Shown piece by piece: positions 25,108 to 32,725 of a DNA stretch of 64,000 nucleotides. Below the pieces are notes generated by a model, which saw nothing but the letters and a program-made list of their open reading frames with translations, did no database searches and had not been told where the DNA came from. The stretch comes from an uncultured Planococcus sp. Its GTDB lineage: Bacteria; Bacillota; Bacilli; Bacillales_A; Planococcaceae. The first letter of the stretch is position 1. The number at the start of each line of letters is the position of its first letter. A program made the position numbers and the translations under genes. Where the stretch lies: the NCBI GenBank assembly GCA_947493585.1, contig CANLRI010000003.1, positions 62,001-126,000 on the forward strand. The letters are read 5' to 3'.

Positions 25108-25917
25108 TTACGCAAGAAGGACGAGGCTGAGAGCCATGACTGCCATACCGGCAACCAATCCATAAATCGATAAGTGGGCTTCGTCATAACGCTTCGCTGC
25201 CGGCAATAATTCATCCAACGAGATGAACACCATGATTCCCGCAACTCCTGCGAAGATGATGCCAAACAATGTGTCGCTCAAGAAAGGCATCAAGAACAAC
25301 CAAGCCGCAATGGCTCCGACTGGCTCCGAGATCCCTGAGAGAAAGCTGTATTGGAATGCTTTCTTGCGGCTGCCGGTTGCGTAATAGATCGGTACCGACA
25401 CCGCAATGCCTTCAGGAATATTGTGGATCGCCACAGCAATTGCAATGGCAATGCCGAGCGCAGGATCTTGGATTGCTGACATGAATGTCGCGATGCCTTC
25501 AGGGAAATTGTGGATGGCAATGGCCAGCGCCGTGAAAATCCCCATCTTGCGGAGGCGGGCGTATTCGTCGTTGGTCGGGCCCTCGTCCATGTCTTCCACC
25601 GTGCGCACTTCATGGGGATTCCCCATTTGCGGCAGTATCCGGTCAAGCACTGCCATAAAGACCATTCCGCCAAAAAATCCAGCAAGTGTCAGCCAGTATC
25701 CTGCCGTTTCTCCTTGTGCAGCCGTCAGTGAATCTTTCGCTTTGAAGAAAATCTCAATCATCGAGACATAAATCATGACGCCAGCCGAGAAACCGAGCGA
25801 CACTGACAAGAATTTCGTATTGGTGCGCGAAGCAAAAAACGCGATTAAACTGCCAATCCCAGTTGCCAGTCCCGCGAACAGCGTCAAGCCAAGCGCGAAT
25901 AAAACCGTACTGTCCAT
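25108..25917 (-). CDS. zupT: Zinc/divalent metal transporter, ZIP family
   Basis: This 269-residue ZIP importer of ZupT type has eight membrane spans. Span IV carries HNFPEGIATFMSA and span V HNIPEGIAVSVPIYYATGSRKKAF, whose His and Glu residues form the metal path. ZIP proteins import zinc and other divalent cations. A promoter with 17-base spacing lies at 25954-25982. It probably forms a transcription unit with DUF4003 downstream, separated only by the dyad. Confidence 0.95.
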   Translation of the reverse strand: MDSTVLFALGLTLFAGLATGIGSLIAFFASRTNTKFLSVSLGFSAGVMIYVSMIEIFFKAKDSLTAAQGETAGYWLTLAGFFGGMVFMAVLDRILPQMGNPHEVRTVEDMDEGPTNDEYARLRKMGIFTALAIAIHNFPEGIATFMSAIQDPALGIAIAIAVAIHNIPEGIAVSVPIYYATGSRKKAFQYSFLSGISEPVGAIAAWLFLMPFLSDTLFGIIFAGVAGIMVFISLDELLPAAKRYDEAHLSIYGLVAGMAVMALSLVLLA

Positions 25918-25953
25918 AAAGCCAACTTCCTTCCAGTAGTAATGAATAAAGCT

Positions 25954-25982
25954 ATTCTACTCCAGAAGTTTCCTTTGCGCAA
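25954..25982 (-). promoter_or_regulatory. Probable zupT promoter
   Basis: TTGCGC (25982-25977) and TAGAAT (25959-25954) on the minus strand have 17-base spacing and lie 37 bases upstream of the zupT start. Confidence 0.55.
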
Positions 25983-26009
25983 CTTTTTTCAACGAAGAAA
26001 GATTTTCCA

Positions 26010-26666
26010 TTATTCATTCACTTCATTACGCAGCAATCGCCCCAGTTTTTCCCAATCGGCATCCTTGTGTTCGCGGACTGCCGGATTATAGAACACACTT
26101 GCAGGATGGAAGGTCGGAAAAATGTGATAGCTCTCCTCTGTTTCTAAAAATGCGCCGCTGTCTTCATCCCAATACAGGATCGGCGTTTCCATCAGCGTCC
26201 CATGCAATTGCATAATCTTCGCCTCACGCCCGACAAGCCGCTGCAAGCCGACATTGCCAAGTGTCACAATCAATGGAGGCTTTACCGCACGAATTTCTTC
26301 ATCAAGGATTGGGGCATGAGCGATGATCTCTTTTTTGTTTGGGGCCCGGTTGTACTTACGTTTCACTACTTCACCGCTCCTCGTACGTTTCTCTCCCCAT
26401 TTGTACGGACGGCTTCTGACAGCGCTGGTAATATAGACATCTTCTCGCTCAAGGCCAATCCCTTCCAACGAAGCCATCAATTCTTTGCCTGCACGGCCCG
26501 TAAACGGAATCCCTGTCTCCACTTCGTTCTCACCTGGCGCTTCCCCGACCAGCATCAATGCCGGAGATTGCGGCCCACTCCCCCAAACAAAGCCTTCTAC
26601 CGGAAAATCTGCAATACGCTTTTTCCCTAGTTCTGCCAGTTCTTGCGAAATTCTGTACATCGTCAT
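26010..26666 (-). CDS. Uracil-DNA glycosylase superfamily protein lacking Fe-S cysteines
   Basis: This 218-residue enzyme of the family 4-like uracil-DNA glycosylase group has motif 1 LVGEAPGENEVETGIPFTGRAG, VYITSAVRSRP, and motif 2 FHPASVFYNPAVR. Family 4/5 enzymes normally bind a [4Fe-4S] cluster through four Cys; this sequence contains none, so it should be cluster-free. ATG at 26666 is taken as start because AAGGGA lies 6 bases before it; 26690 and 26660 are alternatives. It is divergent from glnK, sharing a gap with a perfect cre site. Confidence 0.88.
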   Translation of the reverse strand: MTMYRISQELAELGKKRIADFPVEGFVWGSGPQSPALMLVGEAPGENEVETGIPFTGRAGKELMASLEGIGLEREDVYITSAVRSRPYKWGEKRTRSGEVVKRKYNRAPNKKEIIAHAPILDEEIRAVKPPLIVTLGNVGLQRLVGREAKIMQLHGTLMETPILYWDEDSGAFLETEESYHIFPTFHPASVFYNPAVREHKDADWEKLGRLLRNEVNE

Positions 26667-26719
26667 CACCCGTCCCTTTAAATAAGTCAAAAATAATTTT
26701 TCTTATGAATACCGGCATT

Positions 26720-26733
26720 TGAAATCGTTTTCA
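26720..26733. promoter_or_regulatory. Perfect cre (CcpA) site between udg and glnK
   Basis: TGAAATCGTTTTCA fits TGWAANCGNTNWCA at every position and, being palindromic, fits on both strands. Its centre lies about 77 bases before the likely glnK transcription start and about 60 bases before the glycosylase start. Confidence 0.7.
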
Positions 26734-26767
26734 TGTAATAAAACATAACATAAAACAAAAATAATAC

Positions 26768-26796
26768 TTGCATTGTCAGAAAACATTGATTAATAT
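26768..26796 (+). promoter_or_regulatory. glnK-amtB promoter
   Basis: TTGCAT (26768-26773) and TAATAT (26791-26796) are 17 bases apart. The first GlnR/TnrA box begins at the last base of the -10. Confidence 0.75.
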
Positions 26797-26812
26797 GTTA
26801 ACAAACCTAACA
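26796..26812 (+). promoter_or_regulatory. GlnR/TnrA box 1
   Basis: TGTTAACAAACCTAACA matches the TGTNAN7TNACA consensus exactly. It abuts the -10 and covers the start region, a repressing position. Confidence 0.85.
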
Positions 26813-26821
26813 CGAAATACA

Positions 26822-26838
26822 TGTTAGAAAACCTAACA
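26822..26838 (+). promoter_or_regulatory. GlnR/TnrA box 2
   Basis: TGTTAGAAAACCTAACA also matches TGTNAN7TNACA exactly. It lies 26 bases after box 1 (start to start) and just before the glnK ribosome site. Tandem boxes downstream of a promoter suggest GlnR-type cooperative repression. Confidence 0.85.
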
Positions 26839-26853
26839 CGAGGAGGAAGAAGC

Positions 26854-27195
26854 ATGAAAAAGATTGAGACTATCATTCGCCCTTCTGTTTTCGCTGACGT
26901 CCGGCAAGCATTGGCTCTCGAAGGAATCGATGGGCTGACCGTAACTGAAATCGCGGGAATCGGCAAACAGGAAGGGCGCGTCGGCCTGTTCCGGGGGAAC
27001 GCTTACCGCATGGAATTCTCCCCGAAACTCAAATTGGAAATGGTCGTCTCGGACGAAAAAGTCGAAGACATCATCCAAGCGTTGCTTGACTATGCCTCCA
27101 CCGGTGAAGTCGGAGACGGGAAAATCTTTATCTTGCCTGTAGAAGAAGCCATCCGGATCAGAACAAAAGAACGCGGCACTGTCGCGATTGGATAA
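26854..27195 (+). CDS. glnK: Nitrogen regulatory protein P-II
   Basis: GlnK is a trimeric PII signal protein that binds ATP/ADP and 2-oxoglutarate and blocks AmtB when nitrogen is ample. The 113-residue protein starts KKIETIIRPSVFADVRQALAL. It has the T-loop region GRVGLFRGNAYRMEFSPKLKLE and the GDGKIFILPVEEAIRIRT block. The T-loop lacks the Tyr51 used for uridylylation in enterobacteria, as in Bacillus. ATG at 26854 follows AGGAGGAAG. amtB starts 12 bases after its stop. The order glnK-amtB is opposite to B. subtilis nrgAB. Confidence 0.96.
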   Translation: MKKIETIIRPSVFADVRQALALEGIDGLTVTEIAGIGKQEGRVGLFRGNAYRMEFSPKLKLEMVVSDEKVEDIIQALLDYASTGEVGDGKIFILPVEEAIRIRTKERGTVAIG

Positions 27196-27207
27196 GGGGA
27201 GATAATT

Positions 27208-28491
27208 ATGGAAGCTGTTCAAAGTTCAGTCGATATGCTGTGGGTCATGCTCGGTGCCATGCTCGTCTTTTTCATGCACGCCGGGTTTGCCATGGTGGAA
27301 ACAGGATTCACTCGCTCTAAAAATACCCTTAATATTTTGATGAAAAACATGATTACCATTTCACTTGGCTCCATCCTTTATTTCATCGTCGGCTATGCGC
27401 TGATGTTCGGGCCGTCGTCGTTTGGCTTGATCGGCACGGAAGGATTCGCTTTATCAGGTGTCACGGATATCGGATTCTTCGTCTTCCAGGCAGTTTTCGC
27501 CGCCACGTGTGCCACAATCATTTCAGGGGCCGTCGCAGAACGCATGCACTTGACCGCTTATATCTTGTTGACCGTTGCCATGACAGCCATTATCTATCCA
27601 ATTGTCGGCCACTGGGTATGGGGAGGCGGTTGGTTATCTGAAATCGGCTTTATCGACTTCGCCGGATCCACTGTCGTCCACTTGACGGGTGCTGTTGCCG
27701 CCTTTATTGCGGCTTGGAAAATCGGCCCTCGCCTCGGGAAGTATTCCGGAAAAACCGTCAATACGATTCCCGGGCATAGCTTGCCGCTTGGCGCGCTTGG
27801 TGTATTCATCCTATGGCTTGGCTGGTTCGGCTTTAACGGCGGCAGCACGCTCGCAGCAGATCCTGCACTTGTGCCGCCTGTCATTGCCAACACCTTACTC
27901 GCAGCATCTGCTGGTGTTTTGGCTACGGCGCTTTACACTCGCTTCCGTTACGGGCGCATTGACGGCACCTTGACGATGAACGGTGCGCTTGCAGGTCTTG
28001 TCGGCATCACTGCCGGCGCTGCCAATGTATCATTCCTCGGCGCCATTTTGATCGGCTTGATCGCCGGAATCATCATGACAGAAGCTGTCCATCTATTGGA
28101 TACAAAAATTCGCGTGGACGATCCAGTGGGGGCTGTATCGGTTCACGGAATCGCAGGGATTTGGGGAACTCTCGCGATCGGATTTTTCGATGTGAATGGT
28201 GGATTGCTTTACGGAGGAGGAGCTGAAATTCTCGGCATCCAGGCAGTCGGCGTACTGGCCGTCATCGCTTGGGCATCCTTGGCTACCGGAGCCGTCCTTC
28301 TTTTGATCAGCCTTGTAACACCGCTTCGCGTAACGGCCGAAGAAGAAGAAATCGGCTTGGACTTTGCAGAACACGGATCGCAAGCCTATTCGATGCAAGA
28401 CGTGCTGCGCGGTTCATCTGGCAGAGCGGATAATTTTGCAGACCGCCTGAACCAGCTTGGCGAGGAACGGCCAGCCTCAAGCAAAGTATAA
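27208..28491 (+). CDS. amtB: Ammonium transporter AmtB/NrgA
   Basis: This 427-residue Amt channel with about 11 spans has the usual blocks FFMHAGFAMVETGFTRSKN, GHWVWGGGWL, HLTGAVAAFIAAW and DDPVGAVSVHGIAGIWGTLAIG. The latter two carry the paired pore histidines. It conducts ammonium/ammonia under nitrogen limitation and is gated by GlnK from the preceding gene. AAGGGGAG precedes the start. The short acidic C-terminal tail is typical of Bacillales. Confidence 0.97.
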   Translation: MEAVQSSVDMLWVMLGAMLVFFMHAGFAMVETGFTRSKNTLNILMKNMITISLGSILYFIVGYALMFGPSSFGLIGTEGFALSGVTDIGFFVFQAVFAATCATIISGAVAERMHLTAYILLTVAMTAIIYPIVGHWVWGGGWLSEIGFIDFAGSTVVHLTGAVAAFIAAWKIGPRLGKYSGKTVNTIPGHSLPLGALGVFILWLGWFGFNGGSTLAADPALVPPVIANTLLAASAGVLATALYTRFRYGRIDGTLTMNGALAGLVGITAGAANVSFLGAILIGLIAGIIMTEAVHLLDTKIRVDDPVGAVSVHGIAGIWGTLAIGFFDVNGGLLYGGGAEILGIQAVGVLAVIAWASLATGAVLLLISLVTPLRVTAEEEEIGLDFAEHGSQAYSMQDVLRGSSGRADNFADRLNQLGEERPASSKV

Positions 28492-28535
28492 AACAGAGAG
28501 AGAAATCGAACGAAAATCCTGGGGGTTCTTAATAG

Positions 28536-28573
28536 AAAAAACGAACGGAGAAAATTTCTCCGTTCGTTTTTTT
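28536..28573. terminator. Bidirectional terminator after amtB
   Basis: ACGAACGGAGAAA and TTTCTCCGTTCGT pair around a single base, with A6 and T7 flanks. It serves amtB and the convergent PAP2 gene. Confidence 0.93.
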
Positions 28574-28581
28574 GCGCCAAT

Positions 28582-29229
28582 TCAACGCTCCTCAATTTCT
28601 TCTTGCTCGACAGTACGCATATATTTGCGCTTGCGGAATTGCCGCTCCCTCATTTCATACCAGATGGCCACTAAAACGAATAGCGTATAGCCAAGACACA
28701 AGCCTGCCAATACATCCGACAGGTAATGCGCGCCGCTTGCTACTTGCGATAAAGCCGTGAGTATGGTCAGCAATACCGCAGCCAGCCAGATAGCCAGGCG
28801 AATTGATGTTGTGCCAGCTCTCTCGCCAAGAAAGTACGCCAAGGTGAACAAGTACAATAAGCCGACCATTGCATGATCAGATGGAAAGCTATAGGATGCC
28901 ATTTCTTCTGGAAATTCCGGCATCGGACGAGCGAACCACTGCCGAAGCAATTGATTCAACGCGTTCCCTGCACCGACCGCCAATAAGACAAAAAACATGC
29001 CGCGGTAATTTTGGCGGAATGCCCATAGAAAGACCAAAAGGAAAAAGCTCACTGTAAAAATCATCCATTGCTCCCCGATAAACGACACGGCCTCAAGCCA
29101 CCCCATCCCGCCGAACACCGAAGCTGCCTGTTCATCCAATTCCCGGACCGGTTCTTGCTGATAATAATAAAGGATGCCGAAAAATCCCAGCAGTGTCGCC
29201 ATCGCTAATGGATAAAAGATTCGTTTCAT
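28582..29229 (-). CDS. PAP2 family membrane phosphatase
   Basis: The 215-residue membrane protein has six spans and phosphatidic-acid phosphatase motifs: RQWFARPMPEF, the PSDHA motif, and SQVASGAHYLSD. Relatives dephosphorylate undecaprenyl pyrophosphate or phosphatidylglycerol phosphate. In the third motif (SR-x5-H-x3-D) the usual Arg is Gln (residue 162), while the catalytic His168 and Asp172 remain. ATG at 29229 follows AGAAGG by 7 bases; the upstream codon at 29283 is not preferred. Confidence 0.88.
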   Translation of the reverse strand: MKRIFYPLAMATLLGFFGILYYYQQEPVRELDEQAASVFGGMGWLEAVSFIGEQWMIFTVSFFLLVFLWAFRQNYRGMFFVLLAVGAGNALNQLLRQWFARPMPEFPEEMASYSFPSDHAMVGLLYLFTLAYFLGERAGTTSIRLAIWLAAVLLTILTALSQVASGAHYLSDVLAGLCLGYTLFVLVAIWYEMRERQFRKRKYMRTVEQEEIEER

Positions 29230-29288
29230 ACTCGCACCTTCTTCCTGCCGCACCGATAGGGCATGTTGGAAAATCGTCCACAACTATT

Positions 29289-29322
29289 AAAAAACCCGTA
29301 TGGAGTACACTTCCACACGGGT
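29289..29322 (-). terminator. Intrinsic terminator of the iron-uptake operon
   Basis: ACCCGTGTGGA pairs with TCCATACGGGT (one G-U) in the minus transcript and six T follow. It separates yclP from the PAP2 gene. Confidence 0.9.
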
Positions 29323-29361
29323 CCTGAATTTCCTTGTTTTCGCATTCAACAACTTCCACTT

Positions 29362-30123
29362 TCAGGAATTGAAATACACGCAAATCCGGCAATCATTCAT
29401 TTGTTGTATCGGGATATCCATATCGTAAATTTCCTTTAGCGCAGCCGATTGGATGATTTCCTCGGTCGGCCCATCTTTCACGACACGGCCGTTCTTCAAT
29501 GCAACAATGCGGTCGGAATAGACCGAGGCGAAGTTGATATCGTGAAGAACGATGATCACGGTTTTGCCGAGTTCATCGACCAAGCGGCGTAAAATCTTCA
29601 TAATCTGCACAGAATGCTTCATGTCCAAATTATTGAGCGGTTCATCAAGCAATACATAATCGGTGTCCTGCGCGATAACCATCGCGATAAACGCCCGTTG
29701 TCGCTGGCCGCCGGACAATTCATCTAAATACGAATCCTCCATATCCCCAAGGTCCATGTATTCGATTGCCTGATCGACCATCTGCTCATCTTCTGCGTTC
29801 AAGCGGCCTTTCGAATAAGGAAAGCGGCCGAATGACACCAACTCGCGAATCGTCAAGCGCACATTCATGAAATTCGATTGTTTTAAAATGGAGACGCGTT
29901 TCGAGAAATCATTGGACTTCATCTGCTTCGTGTTGGTTTTATCGATCAACACTTCGCCGGTATCCGCATCCAATAGCCGGCTGACCATCGACAAGAGCGT
30001 CGATTTCCCTGCCCCGTTTGGCCCGATAAATGAGGTGATCTGCCCCCGCCGAATATCGACCGATACATTTTCTACGACTTGTTTCTTTCCATATAATTTC
30101 GTCAGTTCACGGACTTGGATCAT
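29362..30123 (-). CDS. yclP: Iron-siderophore ABC transporter ATPase (YclP-like)
   Basis: The 253-residue ATPase has Walker A GPNGAGKST, Q-loop ILKQSNFMNVRLTI, signature LSGGQRQR and Walker B YVLLDEPLNNLD. It resembles B. subtilis YclP of the petrobactin importer and staphylococcal SstC closely, down to DLVSFGRFPYSKGRL-type spacing. Its start overlaps the permease stop. The C-terminal CRICVYF is unusual in having two Cys. It is part of a Fur-regulated operon. Confidence 0.93.
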   Translation of the reverse strand: MIQVRELTKLYGKKQVVENVSVDIRRGQITSFIGPNGAGKSTLLSMVSRLLDADTGEVLIDKTNTKQMKSNDFSKRVSILKQSNFMNVRLTIRELVSFGRFPYSKGRLNAEDEQMVDQAIEYMDLGDMEDSYLDELSGGQRQRAFIAMVIAQDTDYVLLDEPLNNLDMKHSVQIMKILRRLVDELGKTVIIVLHDINFASVYSDRIVALKNGRVVKDGPTEEIIQSAALKEIYDMDIPIQQMNDCRICVYFNS

Positions 30124-31070
30124 TTAGACCGACTCTCCTTTAATAGCAAATAGATGAAATAGACGCCGCCGATGAAATTGATGATGACGCTGAGCGTCGT
30201 GTTGAACGTGAAGACATGTTCGACGACCCATTGCCCGCCAACGAGCGCGACGATACTGATGATGCTTGCGCCGGCAATGACGACCGAATGCTTATAGGAT
30301 CTGAAAAACTGATAAGACAAATTGGCGACGATCAAGCCGAAGAACGTAATCGGCCCGACCAATGCTGTGGCAATGGCGATCAAGACAGCAGACAGTACAA
30401 GCATTTTCTTGACGAGCGCATCATATCCGACACCGAGATTGACTGCCGTATCACGCCCCAAAGACAGTACGTCGAGCGATGGATTATGGCGCCAAGCCAA
30501 GCCGATCAAGACGACGATGAATAGTAGCGAGATCCATACCAGATCGGCATTGACGTTATTGAAACTCGCAAACATCCGGTCTTGGACGATTTGGAATTCA
30601 TTCGGATCGATCAGCACTTGCAGGAAGGTTGAGACGCTGCCAAAAAAGGTGCCCAGAATGATACCAATCAGTAGAAGAAAATAAATCGGCTGGTTGTCTT
30701 TTTTGAACAATAGTTTATAGAACAATAAAGCGAAGATGACCATGACCGCAATCGACAATAAGAAATTCACTTGCTTATTGATGATCGTGATATGCCCTGA
30801 ACCCAAGAAGAAAATCAATACTGTCTGGAGGAGCATATACAGCGAATCCAATCCCATGATGCTGGGCGTCAAAATGCGATTATGGGTGATGGTCTGAAAC
30901 ACTACCGTCGCATAAGCGATCGCCACACCCGTCAATACCATCGCGAAGACTTTCACGCCTCTTCTCGGCAGCGCATAATCGAAGCTGCCATTCAAATTAT
31001 CGAATAAATACAAACCGCATGCCGCTGCGGCAAGCGCAATCAAAATCCATAATTTATGTACATCACGCAT
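30120..31070 (-). CDS. yclO: Iron-siderophore ABC transporter permease (YclO-like)
   Basis: This 316-residue FecCD-type permease has about nine spans. It has GLDSLYMLLQTVLIFFLG, LGRDTAVNLGVGYDALVKKMLVLSAVLIA (the ATPase-coupling loop) and VGPITFFGLIVANLSYQFF. It pairs with the YclN-like permease as a heterodimer. It overlaps yclN by 8 bases and yclP by 4. Confidence 0.93.
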   Translation of the reverse strand: MRDVHKLWILIALAAAACGLYLFDNLNGSFDYALPRRGVKVFAMVLTGVAIAYATVVFQTITHNRILTPSIMGLDSLYMLLQTVLIFFLGSGHITIINKQVNFLLSIAVMVIFALLFYKLLFKKDNQPIYFLLLIGIILGTFFGSVSTFLQVLIDPNEFQIVQDRMFASFNNVNADLVWISLLFIVVLIGLAWRHNPSLDVLSLGRDTAVNLGVGYDALVKKMLVLSAVLIAIATALVGPITFFGLIVANLSYQFFRSYKHSVVIAGASIISIVALVGGQWVVEHVFTFNTTLSVIINFIGGVYFIYLLLKESRSK

Positions 31071-32013
31071 ACGCCTTCCTCCTAAACAACATAATCAGGA
31101 AGATAAAGCTTCCGATAACGCCCACCATCAGGCTGATGGTGATCTCGTATGGATAAATCAACACGCGCCCGAGAATGTCACAGACCAATAGGAAGATGGC
31201 GCCGAGCATCGCGGTATGCGGCAAGGTTTTCTGGAGATGGTCCCCTTTAAAGATGGAGACAATATTTGGGATGATCAAACCAAGAAACGGAATCATGCCG
31301 ACCGTCAAAACAACGGTTGCTGTAATGAGCGCGACTAAAGTCAAACCAATATTGACCACGCTGCGGTATTTCAATCCCAAGTTTTTTGAGAAGTCCTCCC
31401 CCATTCCCGCGACCGTAAAGCGGTTGGCGTACATATAAGCGATGATGAAGACCGGTACACTTATGTAAAGAAGTTCATAACTGCCTTTCATGACCATCGA
31501 AAAATCACCCTGCAGCCAAGCTGACATGTTCTGGATGACGTCTGCCCGGTAGGCAAAAAATGTGGTGATCGACGACAGGATATTGCCGAACATCAAGCCG
31601 ATAAGCGGAATGAAGATGGCGTCCTTGAATTTAATGCGATTCAAGATTTGCATGAACAAAAACGTTCCGGCAAGCGCGAACAAAAACGCCACTGCCATCT
31701 TCTCGATCATCGAAGCGTTCGCAAACAGCAGCATCGAAACAAGAATCCCGAGGCGCGTCGCATCGAGTGTGCCGGCAGTCGTAGGCGAGACGAATTTATT
31801 GCGGCTCAATTGCTGCATGATGAGCCCTGCCATGCTCATGCCAGCCCCCGCCAGTAAAATCGCGACAAGCCGCGGAAAGCGGCTGACGAGGAAAATCTGC
31901 GTTTCTTCTGATTGAAAATCAAGGAGATCCAGCGGGTTGATGCTGCTGACTCCGACAAACAGGGAGATGAACGACAGAAGGATCAATATGGGTATTAGAA
32001 TACGTTTTTTCAT
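31063..32013 (-). CDS. yclN: Iron-siderophore ABC transporter permease (YclN-like)
   Basis: The 316-residue FecCD-type permease shows SRFPRLVAILLAGAGMSMAGLIMQQLSRN, the coupling segment SKNLGLKYRSVVNIGLTLVALITATVV, and VGMIPFLGLIIPNIVSIF. The start at 32013 (MKKRILIP) is preferred over 32046 because GGGAG lies about 8 bases before it. It leads the operon behind a perfect Fur box. No YclQ-type binding lipoprotein is present in the operon or elsewhere in the window. Confidence 0.93.
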   Translation of the reverse strand: MKKRILIPILILLSFISLFVGVSSINPLDLLDFQSEETQIFLVSRFPRLVAILLAGAGMSMAGLIMQQLSRNKFVSPTTAGTLDATRLGILVSMLLFANASMIEKMAVAFLFALAGTFLFMQILNRIKFKDAIFIPLIGLMFGNILSSITTFFAYRADVIQNMSAWLQGDFSMVMKGSYELLYISVPVFIIAYMYANRFTVAGMGEDFSKNLGLKYRSVVNIGLTLVALITATVVLTVGMIPFLGLIIPNIVSIFKGDHLQKTLPHTAMLGAIFLLVCDILGRVLIYPYEITISLMVGVIGSFIFLIMLFRRKAYA

Positions 32014-32053
32014 GTGGTGCCGCTCCCTATCTAAAGCTATTTCCAATTGAGAA

Positions 32054-32068
32054 TGATAATGATTATCA
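32054..32068 (-). promoter_or_regulatory. Fur box
   Basis: TGATAATGATTATCA is a perfect 7-1-7 Fur operator, extended on the left by TTGAGAA. It lies between the promoter and the yclN start, so iron-loaded Fur would block transcription. Confidence 0.93.
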
Positions 32069-32085
32069 GTAACTCATTGTTTTTT

Positions 32086-32113
32086 AGTATAGCAGTATAA
32101 AAAATAGCGTCAA
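32086..32113 (-). promoter_or_regulatory. Probable yclNOP promoter
   Basis: TTGACG (32113-32108) and TATACT (32091-32086) on the minus strand are separated by 16 bases. The Fur box begins about 18 bases after the -10. Confidence 0.65.
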
Positions 32114-32203
32114 GGGATAATTGAGAACTATTTTCATTAAGAATTTCAGCGCTTTGAAATGTTCACGTGTTTTTCAAATTTGGCGACCAGCTTGCTTGAA
32201 CAA

Positions 32204-32393
32204 GGCGTCGCCTTTGGAGCCGCCTTCCTGCTTTGGGTTAGCCTTTCACAATGAGCCAGGAAGAACAATTGTCTCATTGCTTCGGCTCACCCTTGGCGCA
32301 GGTCGGCTGGGAGATTTCACTGATTGCAGTATGTTTAGCTGGATCTGCTTTTTAGACGTTTCCGGCTAGTGGGGGAATCGCTTCTTGGGTGGG
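32204..32393. repeat. Tandem intergenic repeat, copy 1
   Basis: A roughly 190-base unit runs from GGCGTCGC to TTCTTGGGTGGG and is repeated 221 bases further on with scattered changes. It holds a hairpin with arms CAATGAG/CTCATTG (32249-32279) around an ACAATTGT palindrome. The first 40 bases resemble the block at 52602-52643. The gap 32114-32725 has no convincing gene; short frames here follow the repeat. Confidence 0.85.
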
Positions 32394-32424
32394 AATGTGG
32401 GTGTGCTAACTATTAACTTGGTCG

Positions 32425-32617
32425 GGCGTCGCTTATGGAGTCGCCGCCCTGCTTTGGGTTGGTCTTTCACAATGAGCCAAGAAGAACAATTGTCTCATTG
32501 CTTCGGCTCACCCTTGGCGCAGGTCATCTAGGAGATTTCACTGATTGCAGTATGTTTAGCTGAATCTGCTTTTTTAAACAGTTTCCGGCTAGCGGGGGAA
32601 TCGCTTCTTGGGTTGGG
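32425..32617. repeat. Tandem intergenic repeat, copy 2
   Basis: This is the second copy of the unit at 32204-32393, about nine-tenths identical by eye. The hairpin core (CAATGAGCCA through CTCATTG) is preserved and differences lie mainly at the edges. A unique stretch of about 31 bases separates the copies. Confidence 0.85.
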
Positions 32618-32683
32618 GCTGTCGTGCGCCAAGGGATAGGCGCAGTTTGTGAATCACCGCTTTGCACGGGTTTGTTTCAATAT

Positions 32684-32713
32684 AAAAAAGCAGAGGGAAA
32701 TTCCCTCTGCTTT
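32684..32713 (-). terminator. Intrinsic terminator of the lipoprotein gene
   Basis: AAAGCAGAGGGAA and TTCCCTCTGCTTT pair almost without a loop, with a T6 run on the minus strand, just after the lipoprotein stop. Confidence 0.9.
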
Positions 32714-32725
32714 CGGTTTCGGTTA

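Noticed and set aside
32204-32617. CRISPR-like array
   Set aside because: Only two units of about 190 bp with 221-bp period; no short regular repeats, spacers or cas genes.
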